Positions 1 to 7,659 of a stretch of DNA of 22,617 nt are shown here, piece by piece. Position 1 is the first letter of the stretch. Each line of letters begins with the position of its first letter. A model generated the notes under the pieces. It searched no databases. It was not told the DNA's origin and worked only from the letters and a program-made list of their open reading frames with translations. The translations under genes were made by a program, and so were the position numbers. Source of the DNA: a virus; the IMG/VR virus record IMGVR_UViG_3300043418_000338, positions 1-22,617 of that record; one strand, given 5' to 3'.

Positions 1-58
1 AACGGCCCCGCCTCCGCGGAGGTGGCGGGGTGGCCTGGGTTAGGCCGATCTGGGTCAT
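1..58 (-). CDS. Possible start of a further gene, cut by the window
   Basis: An ATG at 58 on the minus strand is preceded by GGGAGGA, 8 bases away, and the frame stays open to the edge (19 codons, MTQIGLTQATPPPPRRRGR). The N-terminus is Pro/Arg-rich and I do not recognise it. The evidence is only the ribosome site, the spacing and the same direction as all other genes. A GC hairpin (6-30) lies inside it, so the alternative is non-coding DNA. Confidence 0.35.
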   Translation of the reverse strand, partial: MTQIGLTQATPPPPRRRGR

Positions 59-78
59 GCGGGGTGTCCTCCCGTGGT

Positions 79-100
79 TCGGGGCGTTCCAGCGCCCCGA
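79..100. repeat. Second hairpin in the same gap
   Basis: Perfect 8-bp arms TCGGGGCG and CGCCCCGA enclose a 6-base loop. Together with the palindrome at 104-122 it fills the gap before the possible gene start at 58. Also without a T-run. Confidence 0.5.
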
Positions 101-103
101 CCC

Positions 104-122
104 CCGCCGGCCGGGCCGGCGG
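104..122. repeat. 19-bp palindrome after the DUF4376-type gene
   Basis: Perfect 9-bp arms CCGCCGGCC and GGCCGGCGG surround one base, 6 bases past the stop codon on the minus strand. It would form a very stable GC hairpin. There is no following T-run, so the terminator role is doubtful. Confidence 0.5.
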
Positions 123-128
123 AGATGG

Positions 129-875
129 TTACGGCCAGACGATCGCCGCGACGATTGCGTCGATCTCGGCAGCAGTGGTGGCAGCGGCGATCGCCGCCTT
201 GGCGGTCCGGTAAAGGGCGCGGCAGTTGGCAATGTGGCTTTTGCTGGCGATCCACAGGGCGGTCGCCTCGGCTGCGGAAACCCAGATGGTCCCGTCGCTG
301 GTGCCGACCAGATAGCCGGCGCGGCTCCAGCCGGCGGTGCCGTCCGCCACCTCGACCTGATAGGTACCCGGCCACGCCGGCGCGGCGGTGCCGGTGGTGC
401 CGGGTCTGGTGCAGAGGACGTAGCCGCCGTCCACCTGCAGCACGTCGTTGAGGGCATGGTCGGCCCCGGCCGTCCAGGCGCCGGCGCGGGCCTCAGCCAT
501 CAGCGCGAGCTGGTAGGCCGAATCGAGGTTGACCTGATCACTGTCGGTCAGGGTGTAGGTCAGTGTCGTGCCGGTAACCGCGCTATTAAAGCCGGACGCA
601 ACCGCGACGGAGCATGCGGCAGATAGCGATTTGGTTTTCTCTGCTTTAAGCTGATCGAGGGTCAACAGGCCATCGACATTCGCTGCCATGGCGCAGTCCA
701 CCAAAACCTCGACCAATTCGGCAGCGCTGGCAATATGAGTGGCAACGCCACCTGCCGCTTGCCAAGTCTGGTACGCAGCATCATCCGGTGTGACATAGGC
801 TGCCGCCGCGCTTGACCAGACACGACGATCATCGCCGCCGACAATCCAATACCAGTTTGTTGGAGTGTAAAGCAT
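129..875 (-). CDS. DUF4376-type tail fibre accessory protein
   Basis: This is a 248-residue protein. The N-terminus LYTPTNWYWIVGGDDRRVWSSAAAAYVTPDDAAYQTW (2-38) is typical of phage fibre-associated or fibre-assembly proteins. A DUF4376-like domain appears split: KAEKTKSLSAACSVAVASGFNSAVTG..LTYTLTDSDQVNLDSAY (77-121) and GTIWVSAAEATALWIASKSHIANCRALYRTAKAAIAAATTAAEIDAI (195-240). Between them is a segment (about 130-191) with GGYVLCTRPGTTGTAAPAWPGTYQVEVADGTAGW, a short beta module seen in many phage fibre proteins. The gene follows the fibre; its AGGAG overlaps the fibre TAG stop and lies 8 bases before the ATG. Role in fibre folding or receptor contact is inferred. Confidence 0.75.
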   Translation of the reverse strand: MLYTPTNWYWIVGGDDRRVWSSAAAAYVTPDDAAYQTWQAAGGVATHIASAAELVEVLVDCAMAANVDGLLTLDQLKAEKTKSLSAACSVAVASGFNSAVTGTTLTYTLTDSDQVNLDSAYQLALMAEARAGAWTAGADHALNDVLQVDGGYVLCTRPGTTGTAAPAWPGTYQVEVADGTAGWSRAGYLVGTSDGTIWVSAAEATALWIASKSHIANCRALYRTAKAAIAAATTAAEIDAIVAAIVWP

Positions 876-886
876 GCGCGATACTC

Positions 887-2521
887 CTAAATATACTGTC
901 CGCCTGTCGCTTTTGTTCCTGCAATGCTTCCGGGCAGGTAGCTTTCACCCGATCCGTTCGTGTAAATGACGCCATTCCCATATACGGAATAACGAGCGCC
1001 CGTTACACTTCCTGAAAAAATCGGCATGTTGCCGATATAGAGGCAGCCGCTATTGCCAACAGAAGCAAAACCGTATGAAAATGAAGGAGATCCAGATATT
1101 GTTATTGTGACCGCTTGCGGCAGTCCATAACAAATCGCGCAAGGGCTAGACACTTGGAAATGTGCCGCCGCGCCTCCACTGATGCTGTAATTGCCCAGCA
1201 GGTTTACATTTCCACCCTGTGCCGCGATATGGAACCCGGCCGTCGCACCGAAATCAATGCCAATGATGTTGATCGTGGCGCACGAAGTGGCAAATATTAG
1301 ATTCTCGGTGAGAGGCGAGAGAACCTTGAGATTGCGAACGGTGAAAGAAGCTCCGGCGGCGGCGCAAAACCCACCCTTGCTAACGACCACCGCAGTTGCC
1401 GATGAAGAATCCCCTTTGATTACAACGCTGGATGGCCCTGTCTGGCCGACCAGCGGGCCGGATGCACCCAGCCCAGAAGGGTAGGTCCCATCGGCGAGCT
1501 GAATCGTGACGGTCCGGCCATTGAGGTCGTAACTGCGGGCCAGGAGATTCCAAGCAGCCTGTATGGTCGCCAACGGTGACGCGGCGGTCAGGCCGCTGTT
1601 CGCGGCGTCGCTCCCGGTGGGAGCAACGTAAAGCATCAGGTCCGCCTGAAGCTGGCTCCGGCCAAGGCCGCGCGAGGTCCAATAAGCCGCACCATCGGAC
1701 CTGACCATGGCGCTCTGCCCCGGGCCGAGAATCAGCCCGGCTCCGCCGTCCAGTGACGCGCCGCTAGCCGCTACGATCGACAAGTTGCCGAGGGGATCAG
1801 TGTTTAAAACCTCGCACCACCACCCGTTTGGCAAAATGGCGCCTGCGCCCGGCAGGGTATCGGTCATCGCCGCCCCTGAGTTTGACCGGCGGATCTGCTG
1901 GCCACGGTCGGCCGCGCCGAAGGTGTGGGCCGCCCCGGTGGCCAACCCAGACGGTGACGCCACTTCGAGCGCCCCGGTGCCGGGGTCGACCACGGTGGTC
2001 CCCGTATTTTTCGGTGCCGAAGTCCCGAGCACGAGTGTCGCCAGCATAGCCGCCAGTCCGGCCGGGGTCACCGCGCGCTCGCCATCCTTGCCGGCCTTGG
2101 TCTCGGCGATCGTCGCCAACTCCACGATGCCGGGGGCAGTTTCGCTGGCGCTGCCGGGCAGCGCGGCAGTGATCGCCGCCGCCAGCCCGGCCGGGGTCAC
2201 CGCGCGCTCGCCATCCTTGCCGGCCTTGGCCTCGGCGATCGTTGCCAACTCGACCAGCCCGGCGACGGTCTCACTGGCGCCCCCCGGCAGCGCCTTATCG
2301 ATCGCCGCCTTGATCGCCTGATAGACCTGCGCATTGTTGGCACCATCGAGCTGGCCCCCGAATTGCTCGACGATATTGCACAGCTCCTCCTGAACCGCAT
2401 TGAGCCACGCGGCGGTGACGATGGTGCCCACGATGCCGAGTGCGGAATCGAGGTCCACGAACCCGGTCTTGCCGGTGCCGTTGGCGTTGGCGAGGGCGGT
2501 CGAGCCGGAGATGCGGTCCAT
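887..2521 (-). CDS. Tail fibre protein with tandem repeats and beta-helix-like tip
   Basis: This is a 544-residue receptor-binding fibre. The start MDRISGSTALANANGTGKTGFVDL and the TAAWLNAVQEELCNIVEQFGG motif are typical of Mu-like fibre N-termini that dock on the baseplate. Two 43-residue repeats follow (82-124 and 125-167), each ASET..G.VELATIAE.KAGKDGERAVTPAGLAA, of the phage tail repeat type. Residues 297 onward (YVAPTGSDAANSGLTAASPLATIQAAWNLLA, then TVTIQLADGTYP) begin a pectate-lyase-like right-handed beta-helix, rich in Gly/Ser/Asn, to the end GGQYI. Binding may be to surface polysaccharide. GC falls from about 75% in the repeats to about 48% in the tip. The gene follows gp48 with a GAGG ribosome site. 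Confidence 0.9.
   Translation of the reverse strand: MDRISGSTALANANGTGKTGFVDLDSALGIVGTIVTAAWLNAVQEELCNIVEQFGGQLDGANNAQVYQAIKAAIDKALPGGASETVAGLVELATIAEAKAGKDGERAVTPAGLAAAITAALPGSASETAPGIVELATIAETKAGKDGERAVTPAGLAAMLATLVLGTSAPKNTGTTVVDPGTGALEVASPSGLATGAAHTFGAADRGQQIRRSNSGAAMTDTLPGAGAILPNGWWCEVLNTDPLGNLSIVAASGASLDGGAGLILGPGQSAMVRSDGAAYWTSRGLGRSQLQADLMLYVAPTGSDAANSGLTAASPLATIQAAWNLLARSYDLNGRTVTIQLADGTYPSGLGASGPLVGQTGPSSVVIKGDSSSATAVVVSKGGFCAAAGASFTVRNLKVLSPLTENLIFATSCATINIIGIDFGATAGFHIAAQGGNVNLLGNYSISGGAAAHFQVSSPCAICYGLPQAVTITISGSPSFSYGFASVGNSGCLYIGNMPIFSGSVTGARYSVYGNGVIYTNGSGESYLPGSIAGTKATGGQYI
2021..2278 (-). repeat. Two 129-bp tandem repeats in the tail fibre gene
   Basis: Copies at 2150-2278 and 2021-2149 encode 43 residues each. 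The stretch encoding KAGKDGERAVTPAGLAA is nearly identical in DNA in both copies, so the duplication is recent or homogenised by recombination. Confidence 0.9.
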
Positions 2522-2535
2522 GGTCTATCCTCAAC

Positions 2536-3129
2536 TCAATAGGAGAAAAACACGGTGGTGTGAGCGGGCTTGTACCGCTTGAACAGGCACTCGATGTAGC
2601 TGGCGGTGATGTGGCCGAGCGCCTCGCCAGCGGTGCTGCCGCCGGAGCGAAACCAGTAGGTCGGCGCGGCCGGCATGTGGACCACCCAGCAGGTCCAGGC
2701 CACCATCCCGGCGACCTGCTCCCCCGCCCGCAGCAGCCCCGCCATCGACGGGTGGTACTCATCGATAGTGATGGCGTAATCAAGACTGGCGGCCAGGGCG
2801 ATGAACCAGGCCCGCGACTGGCCACCCTGCATCGTCAGGCGGCTGACCAGCCAGGTCCGCCGCTCTTGCAAGGTCTGGTCGGCCCCGTCGACACAGGAAT
2901 CGGGCAGCCCGGCGACCCGCTCCCAATCGGGGAGCAACAGGGTGGTGGTGCGTGGGTCCGCTTCCTCGATCAGGTCGGTCGCGAGCGCATCGGCCCGCGC
3001 CAGCGCGTCGGCGATCGCCAGCAGCAGCCGGGTCAGGATGGCACCCGGCTCGCGCGTCAGATCGCCCGGCGGCAGCAGGCCTTGCAGCTCGGCGAGGTAA
3101 TCATCGGCGGACAATCCCCTAAGCTGCAT
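2536..3129 (-). CDS. Baseplate/tail protein, Mu gp48-like (DUF2313)
   Basis: This is a 197-residue protein from the ATG at 3129, with a G-rich site (CTGGGGG) just before; a GTG at 3135, overlapping the gp47 stop, is the alternative and adds two residues. The DUF2313 (YmfQ) pattern is clear: DYLAELQGLLPPGDLTREPGAILTRLLLAIADALARADALATDLIEEADPRTTTLLLPDWERVAGLPDSC, then QERRTWLVSRLTMQGGQSRAWFIALAASLDYAITIDE. The C-terminal part has GEALGHITASYIECLFKRYKPAHTTVFF. These proteins link the baseplate wedge to the tail fibre, which is the next gene. Confidence 0.93.
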   Translation of the reverse strand: MQLRGLSADDYLAELQGLLPPGDLTREPGAILTRLLLAIADALARADALATDLIEEADPRTTTLLLPDWERVAGLPDSCVDGADQTLQERRTWLVSRLTMQGGQSRAWFIALAASLDYAITIDEYHPSMAGLLRAGEQVAGMVAWTCWVVHMPAAPTYWFRSGGSTAGEALGHITASYIECLFKRYKPAHTTVFFSY

Positions 3130-3131
3130 AG

Positions 3132-4190
3132 TCACCCCCAGGTGATCGTTCCCACCACCGGAATTTCTCCGACGGCGGTGGTGACATCCGCGATGGGCGA
3201 GGCCAGGGTGTAATCGGTGACGCCGCTGGCGGCGCCGATCGCGGTCCTGATCTGGCTGAGATAGATGGTGCCGCCTTTCGCGGTGCCCTCGTTGAGCAGC
3301 AGGGTGGCCAGTTGAGTGGCAACCGCCGTGCGGGCGGTGGTGCTGTCCGGCACCAGCGTGATCACCGGATCGAGCGCTTTCCGCGTCGGCACGAACACCG
3401 TGGTGTTGCAGGAGACCGGGCGCTCCGCGTCGATCGCGGTCTGGAGCACGGTGACATCGGCAGCCAGCGGCACGGGCTCGGCGCGGTCGTCCATCATAAA
3501 GGTCAACCCGACGGTGCCAGAGCCCAGCCAGCCGGGGATCACCCAGACCCGGGTGATGCCGGTCAGGGCATCCTTGGCCCAGGATTTGAAATCAGCCTCC
3601 GAGCCGCCCATCGGCGGATTCTGAATGCGCTCCAGCAAACGCGATTTCAGGCTGTCGATGGTTTCGATGTCGGCGCCGCCGCCTAGTCCGTCGCTGCCGA
3701 CGGTGACGGCGGCGGCGACCCCGGAAATCGAGGTGGCCAGCGTCAAGGTACTGCCGGCGTCGCAATCGGTATTGGCACCGACCGATGTGCAGGTGACGGT
3801 CCCGTTGCCGGTGCCATCGGCCAGCACCACGTCGGCGTCGAGCTGATACTGGACCCCGTCGGAACGCGACAACAGGGTGTCGGCCGGCACGGTGGTGCCA
3901 CTGGTGCCGGTGAAGATCACCGCGCCACTGGCGGCGGTCGGGTTGTTGCGATAGCGGCGCCAGATCGAGGCCCAGCGGATCGCCAGATCGTCGTCGGCGG
4001 TATCGTAAATGATCTGGGTCGCCAGCCAGGCGATGTAGCCGTTGAGCTCATCGACCGCGCCCGAGACGGCGCGGGCCAGGATGCCCAGCACCGAGCGCGG
4101 CGGCGTGGCATCCGCCCCCGACAATCGGGTGGCGATGTCGCCCTGATGGCTCTGGATCGTCTCCTTGAGGGTGGGGACCGTGTAGCTCAT
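3132..4190 (-). CDS. Baseplate assembly protein J, Mu gp47-like
   Basis: This is a 352-residue baseplate wedge protein. The start MSYTVPTLKETIQSHQGDIATRL is the Mu gp47 pattern (Y..PTL..L......D). Conserved baseplate-J features follow: PRSVLGILARAVSGAVDELNGYIAWLATQII, DLAIRWASIWRRYRNNPTAASG, then VTVGSDGLGGGADIETIDSLKSRLLERIQNPPMGGSEADFKSWAKDALTGITRVWV, which is the family core, and a C-terminal beta domain ending VVGTITWG. It builds the wedge with gp46 and gp48. The stop TGA overlaps the possible GTG start of gp48. Confidence 0.94.
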   Translation of the reverse strand: MSYTVPTLKETIQSHQGDIATRLSGADATPPRSVLGILARAVSGAVDELNGYIAWLATQIIYDTADDDLAIRWASIWRRYRNNPTAASGAVIFTGTSGTTVPADTLLSRSDGVQYQLDADVVLADGTGNGTVTCTSVGANTDCDAGSTLTLATSISGVAAAVTVGSDGLGGGADIETIDSLKSRLLERIQNPPMGGSEADFKSWAKDALTGITRVWVIPGWLGSGTVGLTFMMDDRAEPVPLAADVTVLQTAIDAERPVSCNTTVFVPTRKALDPVITLVPDSTTARTAVATQLATLLLNEGTAKGGTIYLSQIRTAIGAASGVTDYTLASPIADVTTAVGEIPVVGTITWG

Positions 4191-4194
4191 CTCA

Positions 4195-4659
4195 TCACGC
4201 GCCCCAGGTCATCGCGTGGGTGTAGGAGACCGAGGTGCCGTCCAGCTTGGTCAGATCGACCCGGAACACGCACCAGTCGCGCCTGGGGAACGAGGCGGTG
4301 ACCTCGACCGCCTTGACCCAGCCGTCATCGGCCATCCATGCCAGCGCCTCGGCGGCGTATTGCTGGACCCGGGTCAGGGTGGCGGGGGTCTGTTTTTCGC
4401 GCGAAAGCAGCCACAGCCGCGAGCCGTGCCGGTCGTCGCTGGCGTCCGGCCGGGCCAGTGGCTCGGCTCGGTCGGCCCACCAGCCACGCGGGTTGTCGGT
4501 GCCATCCGGGATGGTGTCGCCGGTCCGGGCTCGGGCGTGGTTGAACAGCGACAGCACCACCGCCGGGTACAGGGTGTCGTCGGTGGCGAGATCGGACCCG
4601 TCGAGCACCAGGTCCCAGGCGCCGGCGTCGCGGTCATAGGCGAGGGCGAGATCCGTCAT
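4195..4659 (-). CDS. Baseplate protein, Mu gp46-like
   Basis: This is a 154-residue protein from the ATG at 4659 (MTDLALAYDRDAGAWDLVLDG), 2 bases after the spike stop; a longer frame to 4776 has no similarity and lies in the spike gene. Phage GP46 features are plain: DLATDDTLYPAVVLSLFNHARAR, DNPRGWWADR, DRHGSRLWLLSREKQT, TLTRVQQYAAEALAWMADDGWVKAVEVTA. The GWW.D and GS.LWLL.R.K pair is diagnostic. It matches the gp25/lysozyme-like wedge subunit of contractile baseplates, working with gp47 next in line. The stop is 4 bases before the gp47 ATG. Confidence 0.93.
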   Translation of the reverse strand: MTDLALAYDRDAGAWDLVLDGSDLATDDTLYPAVVLSLFNHARARTGDTIPDGTDNPRGWWADRAEPLARPDASDDRHGSRLWLLSREKQTPATLTRVQQYAAEALAWMADDGWVKAVEVTASFPRRDWCVFRVDLTKLDGTSVSYTHAMTWGA

Positions 4660-4661
4660 GC

Positions 4662-5261
4662 TTATTGCTCCGCAGAGGGCGTGGCGGAGGTGTCGCCTCC
4701 GGCCTTGACCCCGGAGTGCTTGTGGCCGTTGTAGATCTCGCGCATGTTCTGGACGGTGTGGGGTTGTCCGTCGCAATGGTCGATGACGTCACCGGTCACC
4801 TCCAGACGCGCGGCCTCGACCCTGACCTTGGGCGTGTCGGTGACGGTGATCGGCAGGCCGGCGCCTTTCACCACGATGCCCGTGCGGGTCAGGTGGACCT
4901 GTTGGCCGAGATCGTCGTACAGCGCGACCTCCCCGGCGGCGAGCCCCCTCAGGCGGTAACGACGGTCTTCAACTGCAACCACCAGCCCATGGGTGCGGAC
5001 GCCGGCGACCGAGGCGTAGACCCCCTCGGCGCCGGGATGAGGGTGGGCGGTGAAGCCGTACTGGCGTACCACCTGTCCCCCGTCGGCCACCTCGCTGCCG
5101 ACTGAGCCGTCGGCCATCGGCATCGCCAGCAGTGAAACCTGGACCTGCTGCAACGGGGTGGAATCATCGACCAGGGTCAGGACGCAGCGGGAGATCATCA
5201 TCCTGATCTGGCGGGCCAGCGGCCCGGTCGCCTTCCTGATGTCGCGGAGCAGTTCGGTCAT
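4662..5261 (-). CDS. Baseplate spike protein, Mu gp45-like (gpV type)
   Basis: This is a 199-residue membrane-piercing spike. Residues 1-105 form the OB-fold part: RMMISRCVLTLVDDSTPLQQVQVSLL, GSEVADGGQVVRQYGFTAHPHPGAEG and LVVAVEDRRYRLRGLAAGEVALYDDLGQQVHLTRTG. The rest is a beta-helix shaft with KVRVEAARLEVTGDVIDHCDGQPHTV and an apex NMREIYNGHKHSGV. In Mu gp45 and P2 gpV, an HxH pair in each of three chains coordinates an iron at the needle tip; His-Lys-His here fits that. The spike caps the hub formed by P and crosses the outer membrane on contraction. It overlaps P by 4 bases. Confidence 0.93.
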   Translation of the reverse strand: MTELLRDIRKATGPLARQIRMMISRCVLTLVDDSTPLQQVQVSLLAMPMADGSVGSEVADGGQVVRQYGFTAHPHPGAEGVYASVAGVRTHGLVVAVEDRRYRLRGLAAGEVALYDDLGQQVHLTRTGIVVKGAGLPITVTDTPKVRVEAARLEVTGDVIDHCDGQPHTVQNMREIYNGHKHSGVKAGGDTSATPSAEQ

Positions 5262-6322
5262 TTTGCCTCGAAGGTCAGGCCGGTCGGCGGGGCAAGGTCG
5301 AACGCTTCCTTGTGCACCAGCGACAGTTCGGCCAGTTGCCCCTGGTCTGATTGGGTTAAATTGACCCCGGCGATCAGGATCGAGCCATGCAGGCCGAGCC
5401 AGTCATCCTCGACCCGCACCAGGGTGTTGGGGGCGTAGAGCGCCCCGTTGGCGTCGCGCCAGCCCACCACGGTGACGGTATAGCGGCGGCTCCTGCCGGC
5501 CCGGCAGGACCGCTCCCAATCGGCGCGGCGCTGGTACCAGGTGGGATCGCCGGTCGCCGCCTCGGCCAGGATCACCAGCGGGCGATAGCGGGTGATGGCG
5601 CTGTCGAGCGATTCGGCGTGGCAGCCGGTGATCAGGCTCGGGTCGGTGGCGTCCGCGCCCAGGCTTTGACCGAGGATGATGTAGCGGGAATGGCGGTCGC
5701 GATCGGACAAGGTCCCGGCGCCGCTCTTGATGTCGCGGCCCAGGCGCAATTCAGCGGCGGTGCCCCCCTCGCCGGCCCGGGTCAGCACCAGGTTGCCGAG
5801 GCCGTCGGAGGTCGGCAGCACCGCATAGATCCGGCAGATTCGCTCGATCGCCTCGAACGCGGTCTCGCCGAGCTGAAGGTGGAACTCGGCCACCGTCTTC
5901 AGGGCGTCGGTCAGGCTGCTTTTGACCTTGATTCCGAACGGCGCGCAGAGATCGCCGACGATGGTGAGCAGGTTGGCCGACATCCACCGTCCGGCTCCGG
6001 CCAGCGCCGAGCAATCGACCAGATCGCCGGTGGCGTCGCGGCCCCGCACCGTTACCGCATGGTTGGTGGCGTCATAGGCGGGGGCGACGTCGTCGATCCA
6101 CCCTGTGATCACCGGTGTTCCGTCGATCTCGTTTGTGTCGCGGACCGTCACCGCGCAGGCCATCCCGGGCCTGACTTGGCGCCGGACCTGCTGACCGGGC
6201 CAGCGCTCGGTGAGCGACAGGGTGAAGCCGCCGGCGATGGTTTCGAGTGAAGAGGTGACCTGTGCCGAGGTCCAGCCCCCGTAAATCAGGTTGTTGACCC
6301 GGAGTTCGATCTGGTCGGTCAT
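5258..6322 (-). CDS. P: Baseplate hub protein, Mu gpP (gp44)-like
   Basis: This is a 354-residue hub subunit. I take the ATG at 6322 (MTDQIELRVNNLIYGGWTS), which overlaps the N stop as ATGA; the longer frame to 6352 lies within N. It opens with the family pattern ELRVNN..YGGWTSA.V..SLE.IAGGFTLSLTERWPG, continues PVITGWIDDVAPAYDATNHAVTVRGRDATGDLVDCSA, and has a LysM/AFG-like PFGIKVKSS segment. Later sections, EAIERICRIYAVLPTSDGLGNLVLTRAG and WYQRRADWERSCRAGRSRRYTVTVVGWRD, fit the gp27-like trimeric hub domain at the tail end of contractile phages. It binds the gp45 spike next in order. The stop overlaps the gp45 ATG (ATGA). Confidence 0.93.
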   Translation of the reverse strand: MTDQIELRVNNLIYGGWTSAQVTSSLETIAGGFTLSLTERWPGQQVRRQVRPGMACAVTVRDTNEIDGTPVITGWIDDVAPAYDATNHAVTVRGRDATGDLVDCSALAGAGRWMSANLLTIVGDLCAPFGIKVKSSLTDALKTVAEFHLQLGETAFEAIERICRIYAVLPTSDGLGNLVLTRAGEGGTAAELRLGRDIKSGAGTLSDRDRHSRYIILGQSLGADATDPSLITGCHAESLDSAITRYRPLVILAEAATGDPTWYQRRADWERSCRAGRSRRYTVTVVGWRDANGALYAPNTLVRVEDDWLGLHGSILIAGVNLTQSDQGQLAELSLVHKEAFDLAPPTGLTFEAK

Positions 6323-7659
6323 GACGACAGCACCGACAGCGCGCCCGAGCACCAGCCGCCGCGGCCGAGTCCGTTGCGGGCCACGATCTCGTCAGCCCGC
6401 GACGGATCATCATAGAGCCGGGACGCCAGCACCAGGGCCGGTACGACACCGGTCGAGGTGACGGTGGTGACACTGGGCAGATCGGCGGCCCGGGTCGAGA
6501 TATCTTCCACCAGCGCGGCGCGCAGGGATCGGAGGGCAACGTTCGTTTCCGCCGACGACACCATCATCTCGGCATCGAGCTGATCGGCCAACGTATCGCG
6601 GACCGCCAGGGCCTCGGTGGCGGAATCATAGCTGGCGCTGGTGGCGACCCGCACCGCCTCGGTCAGGGCGACCTGTCGGACCAGGGCGGCCAGGGCGGTG
6701 CGGTTGGCGACCGCTTGGCCGACCGAGGTGCCGCTGGTCGGTAGCGCCGCGTCGAAGGTGACGTCACCGCCGCTGGCAGTGCCGGCGGACGGCATCGCGG
6801 CGGCGAGAGCGAGGAACGGCGTCCCCCCCAGCGCCGTCAGCACCCCGTCGGCGCTGCGCGAACTGCGCGCGCCGGCCAGACCAAATCCGGCCGCACCGCC
6901 GGTGGTGTCGCGGAATCCCTGCACCACCGTCACCAGCGCCGCCGCGAGCGATGACGGCGACGAGACCAGGGTTGCCGACCTGCTGCGAGTCGAAGAGATC
7001 TTGCCGAGCACGGCCAGACCGGCGATATCGGCGATCAGGGCGTCGCCGCGACTGGTCAAGGCTGTGAGGTAGGCCTTGGAGATGTCGATCGTCCCCGCGA
7101 CCCGACGTACCGCCAACATGAGTGCATTGAGGTCCTTCGCGGCCAGCGCGGTCAAGGTCAGCAGATCCCACGAACGCCCGGTCGAGGTCAGACTGTAATT
7201 GGCCAGAAACGCTGCCTGGGCGGCAGCGGCGGCAGCAGCGGCGGCGGCACGGGCGGCAGCCGTGGTGTCGGTGGTAACGGTCGGTAAGGCGTTCGACCCC
7301 GGCGGTCCAAAGGTAAGCGAGAAACGGACCATCCGGCCTTCGCGGTCGAAATCGAACATTTCGACCGCGTTGAGCACCACTGCCGGCAGGGCACCGAGAA
7401 ACGGATGCACCAGCATGCCGGCGCCAGGGGCTTCCAGGGCGGCGCGCAGGTGCCGGGCGGCGATCAGGCAATCATCCCCGACCAGGAGCGCCTCAACCCC
7501 CCACTGACGCGCCTTGCGGCCGAGATCCTCGGCATAGGGCTCATCGCGGAGCGGGTATTCATGGACGACGATCCGGCGGCCGAGCGGGCTCTGACCATCC
7601 CGGACCTTGAACGGTACGCCCCGGAAGGACGCGTCGTACAGATGGCGGCGCCAATCCAT
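6319..7659 (-). CDS. N: DNA circularisation / tail protein N (Mu gpN-like)
   Basis: This is a 446-residue protein. The N-terminal domain (1-115) is the DNA_circ_N type: WRRHLYDASFRGVPFKVRDGQSPLGRRIVVHEYPLRDEPYAEDLGRKARQW, then LRAALEAPGAGMLVHPFLGAL and FSLTFGPPG. Despite the Pfam name, in Mu-like phages gpN is a tail/baseplate component. A run of alanines (about 134-150, 7210-7260) joins it to a long Ala/Thr/Leu-rich helical region that ends in LVLASRLYDDPSRADEIVARN, a stretch like the end of related proteins. Start and stop overlap both neighbours (TGATG with the tape measure stop, ATGA with P). It is fully open. Confidence 0.9.
   Translation of the reverse strand: MDWRRHLYDASFRGVPFKVRDGQSPLGRRIVVHEYPLRDEPYAEDLGRKARQWGVEALLVGDDCLIAARHLRAALEAPGAGMLVHPFLGALPAVVLNAVEMFDFDREGRMVRFSLTFGPPGSNALPTVTTDTTAAARAAAAAAAAAAQAAFLANYSLTSTGRSWDLLTLTALAAKDLNALMLAVRRVAGTIDISKAYLTALTSRGDALIADIAGLAVLGKISSTRSRSATLVSSPSSLAAALVTVVQGFRDTTGGAAGFGLAGARSSRSADGVLTALGGTPFLALAAAMPSAGTASGGDVTFDAALPTSGTSVGQAVANRTALAALVRQVALTEAVRVATSASYDSATEALAVRDTLADQLDAEMMVSSAETNVALRSLRAALVEDISTRAADLPSVTTVTSTGVVPALVLASRLYDDPSRADEIVARNGLGRGGWCSGALSVLSS

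Noticed and set aside
6-30. GC hairpin at the left edge as an operon terminator
   Set aside because: Imperfect pairing with a very small loop, no T-run in the window, and it may lie inside a gene starting at 58.
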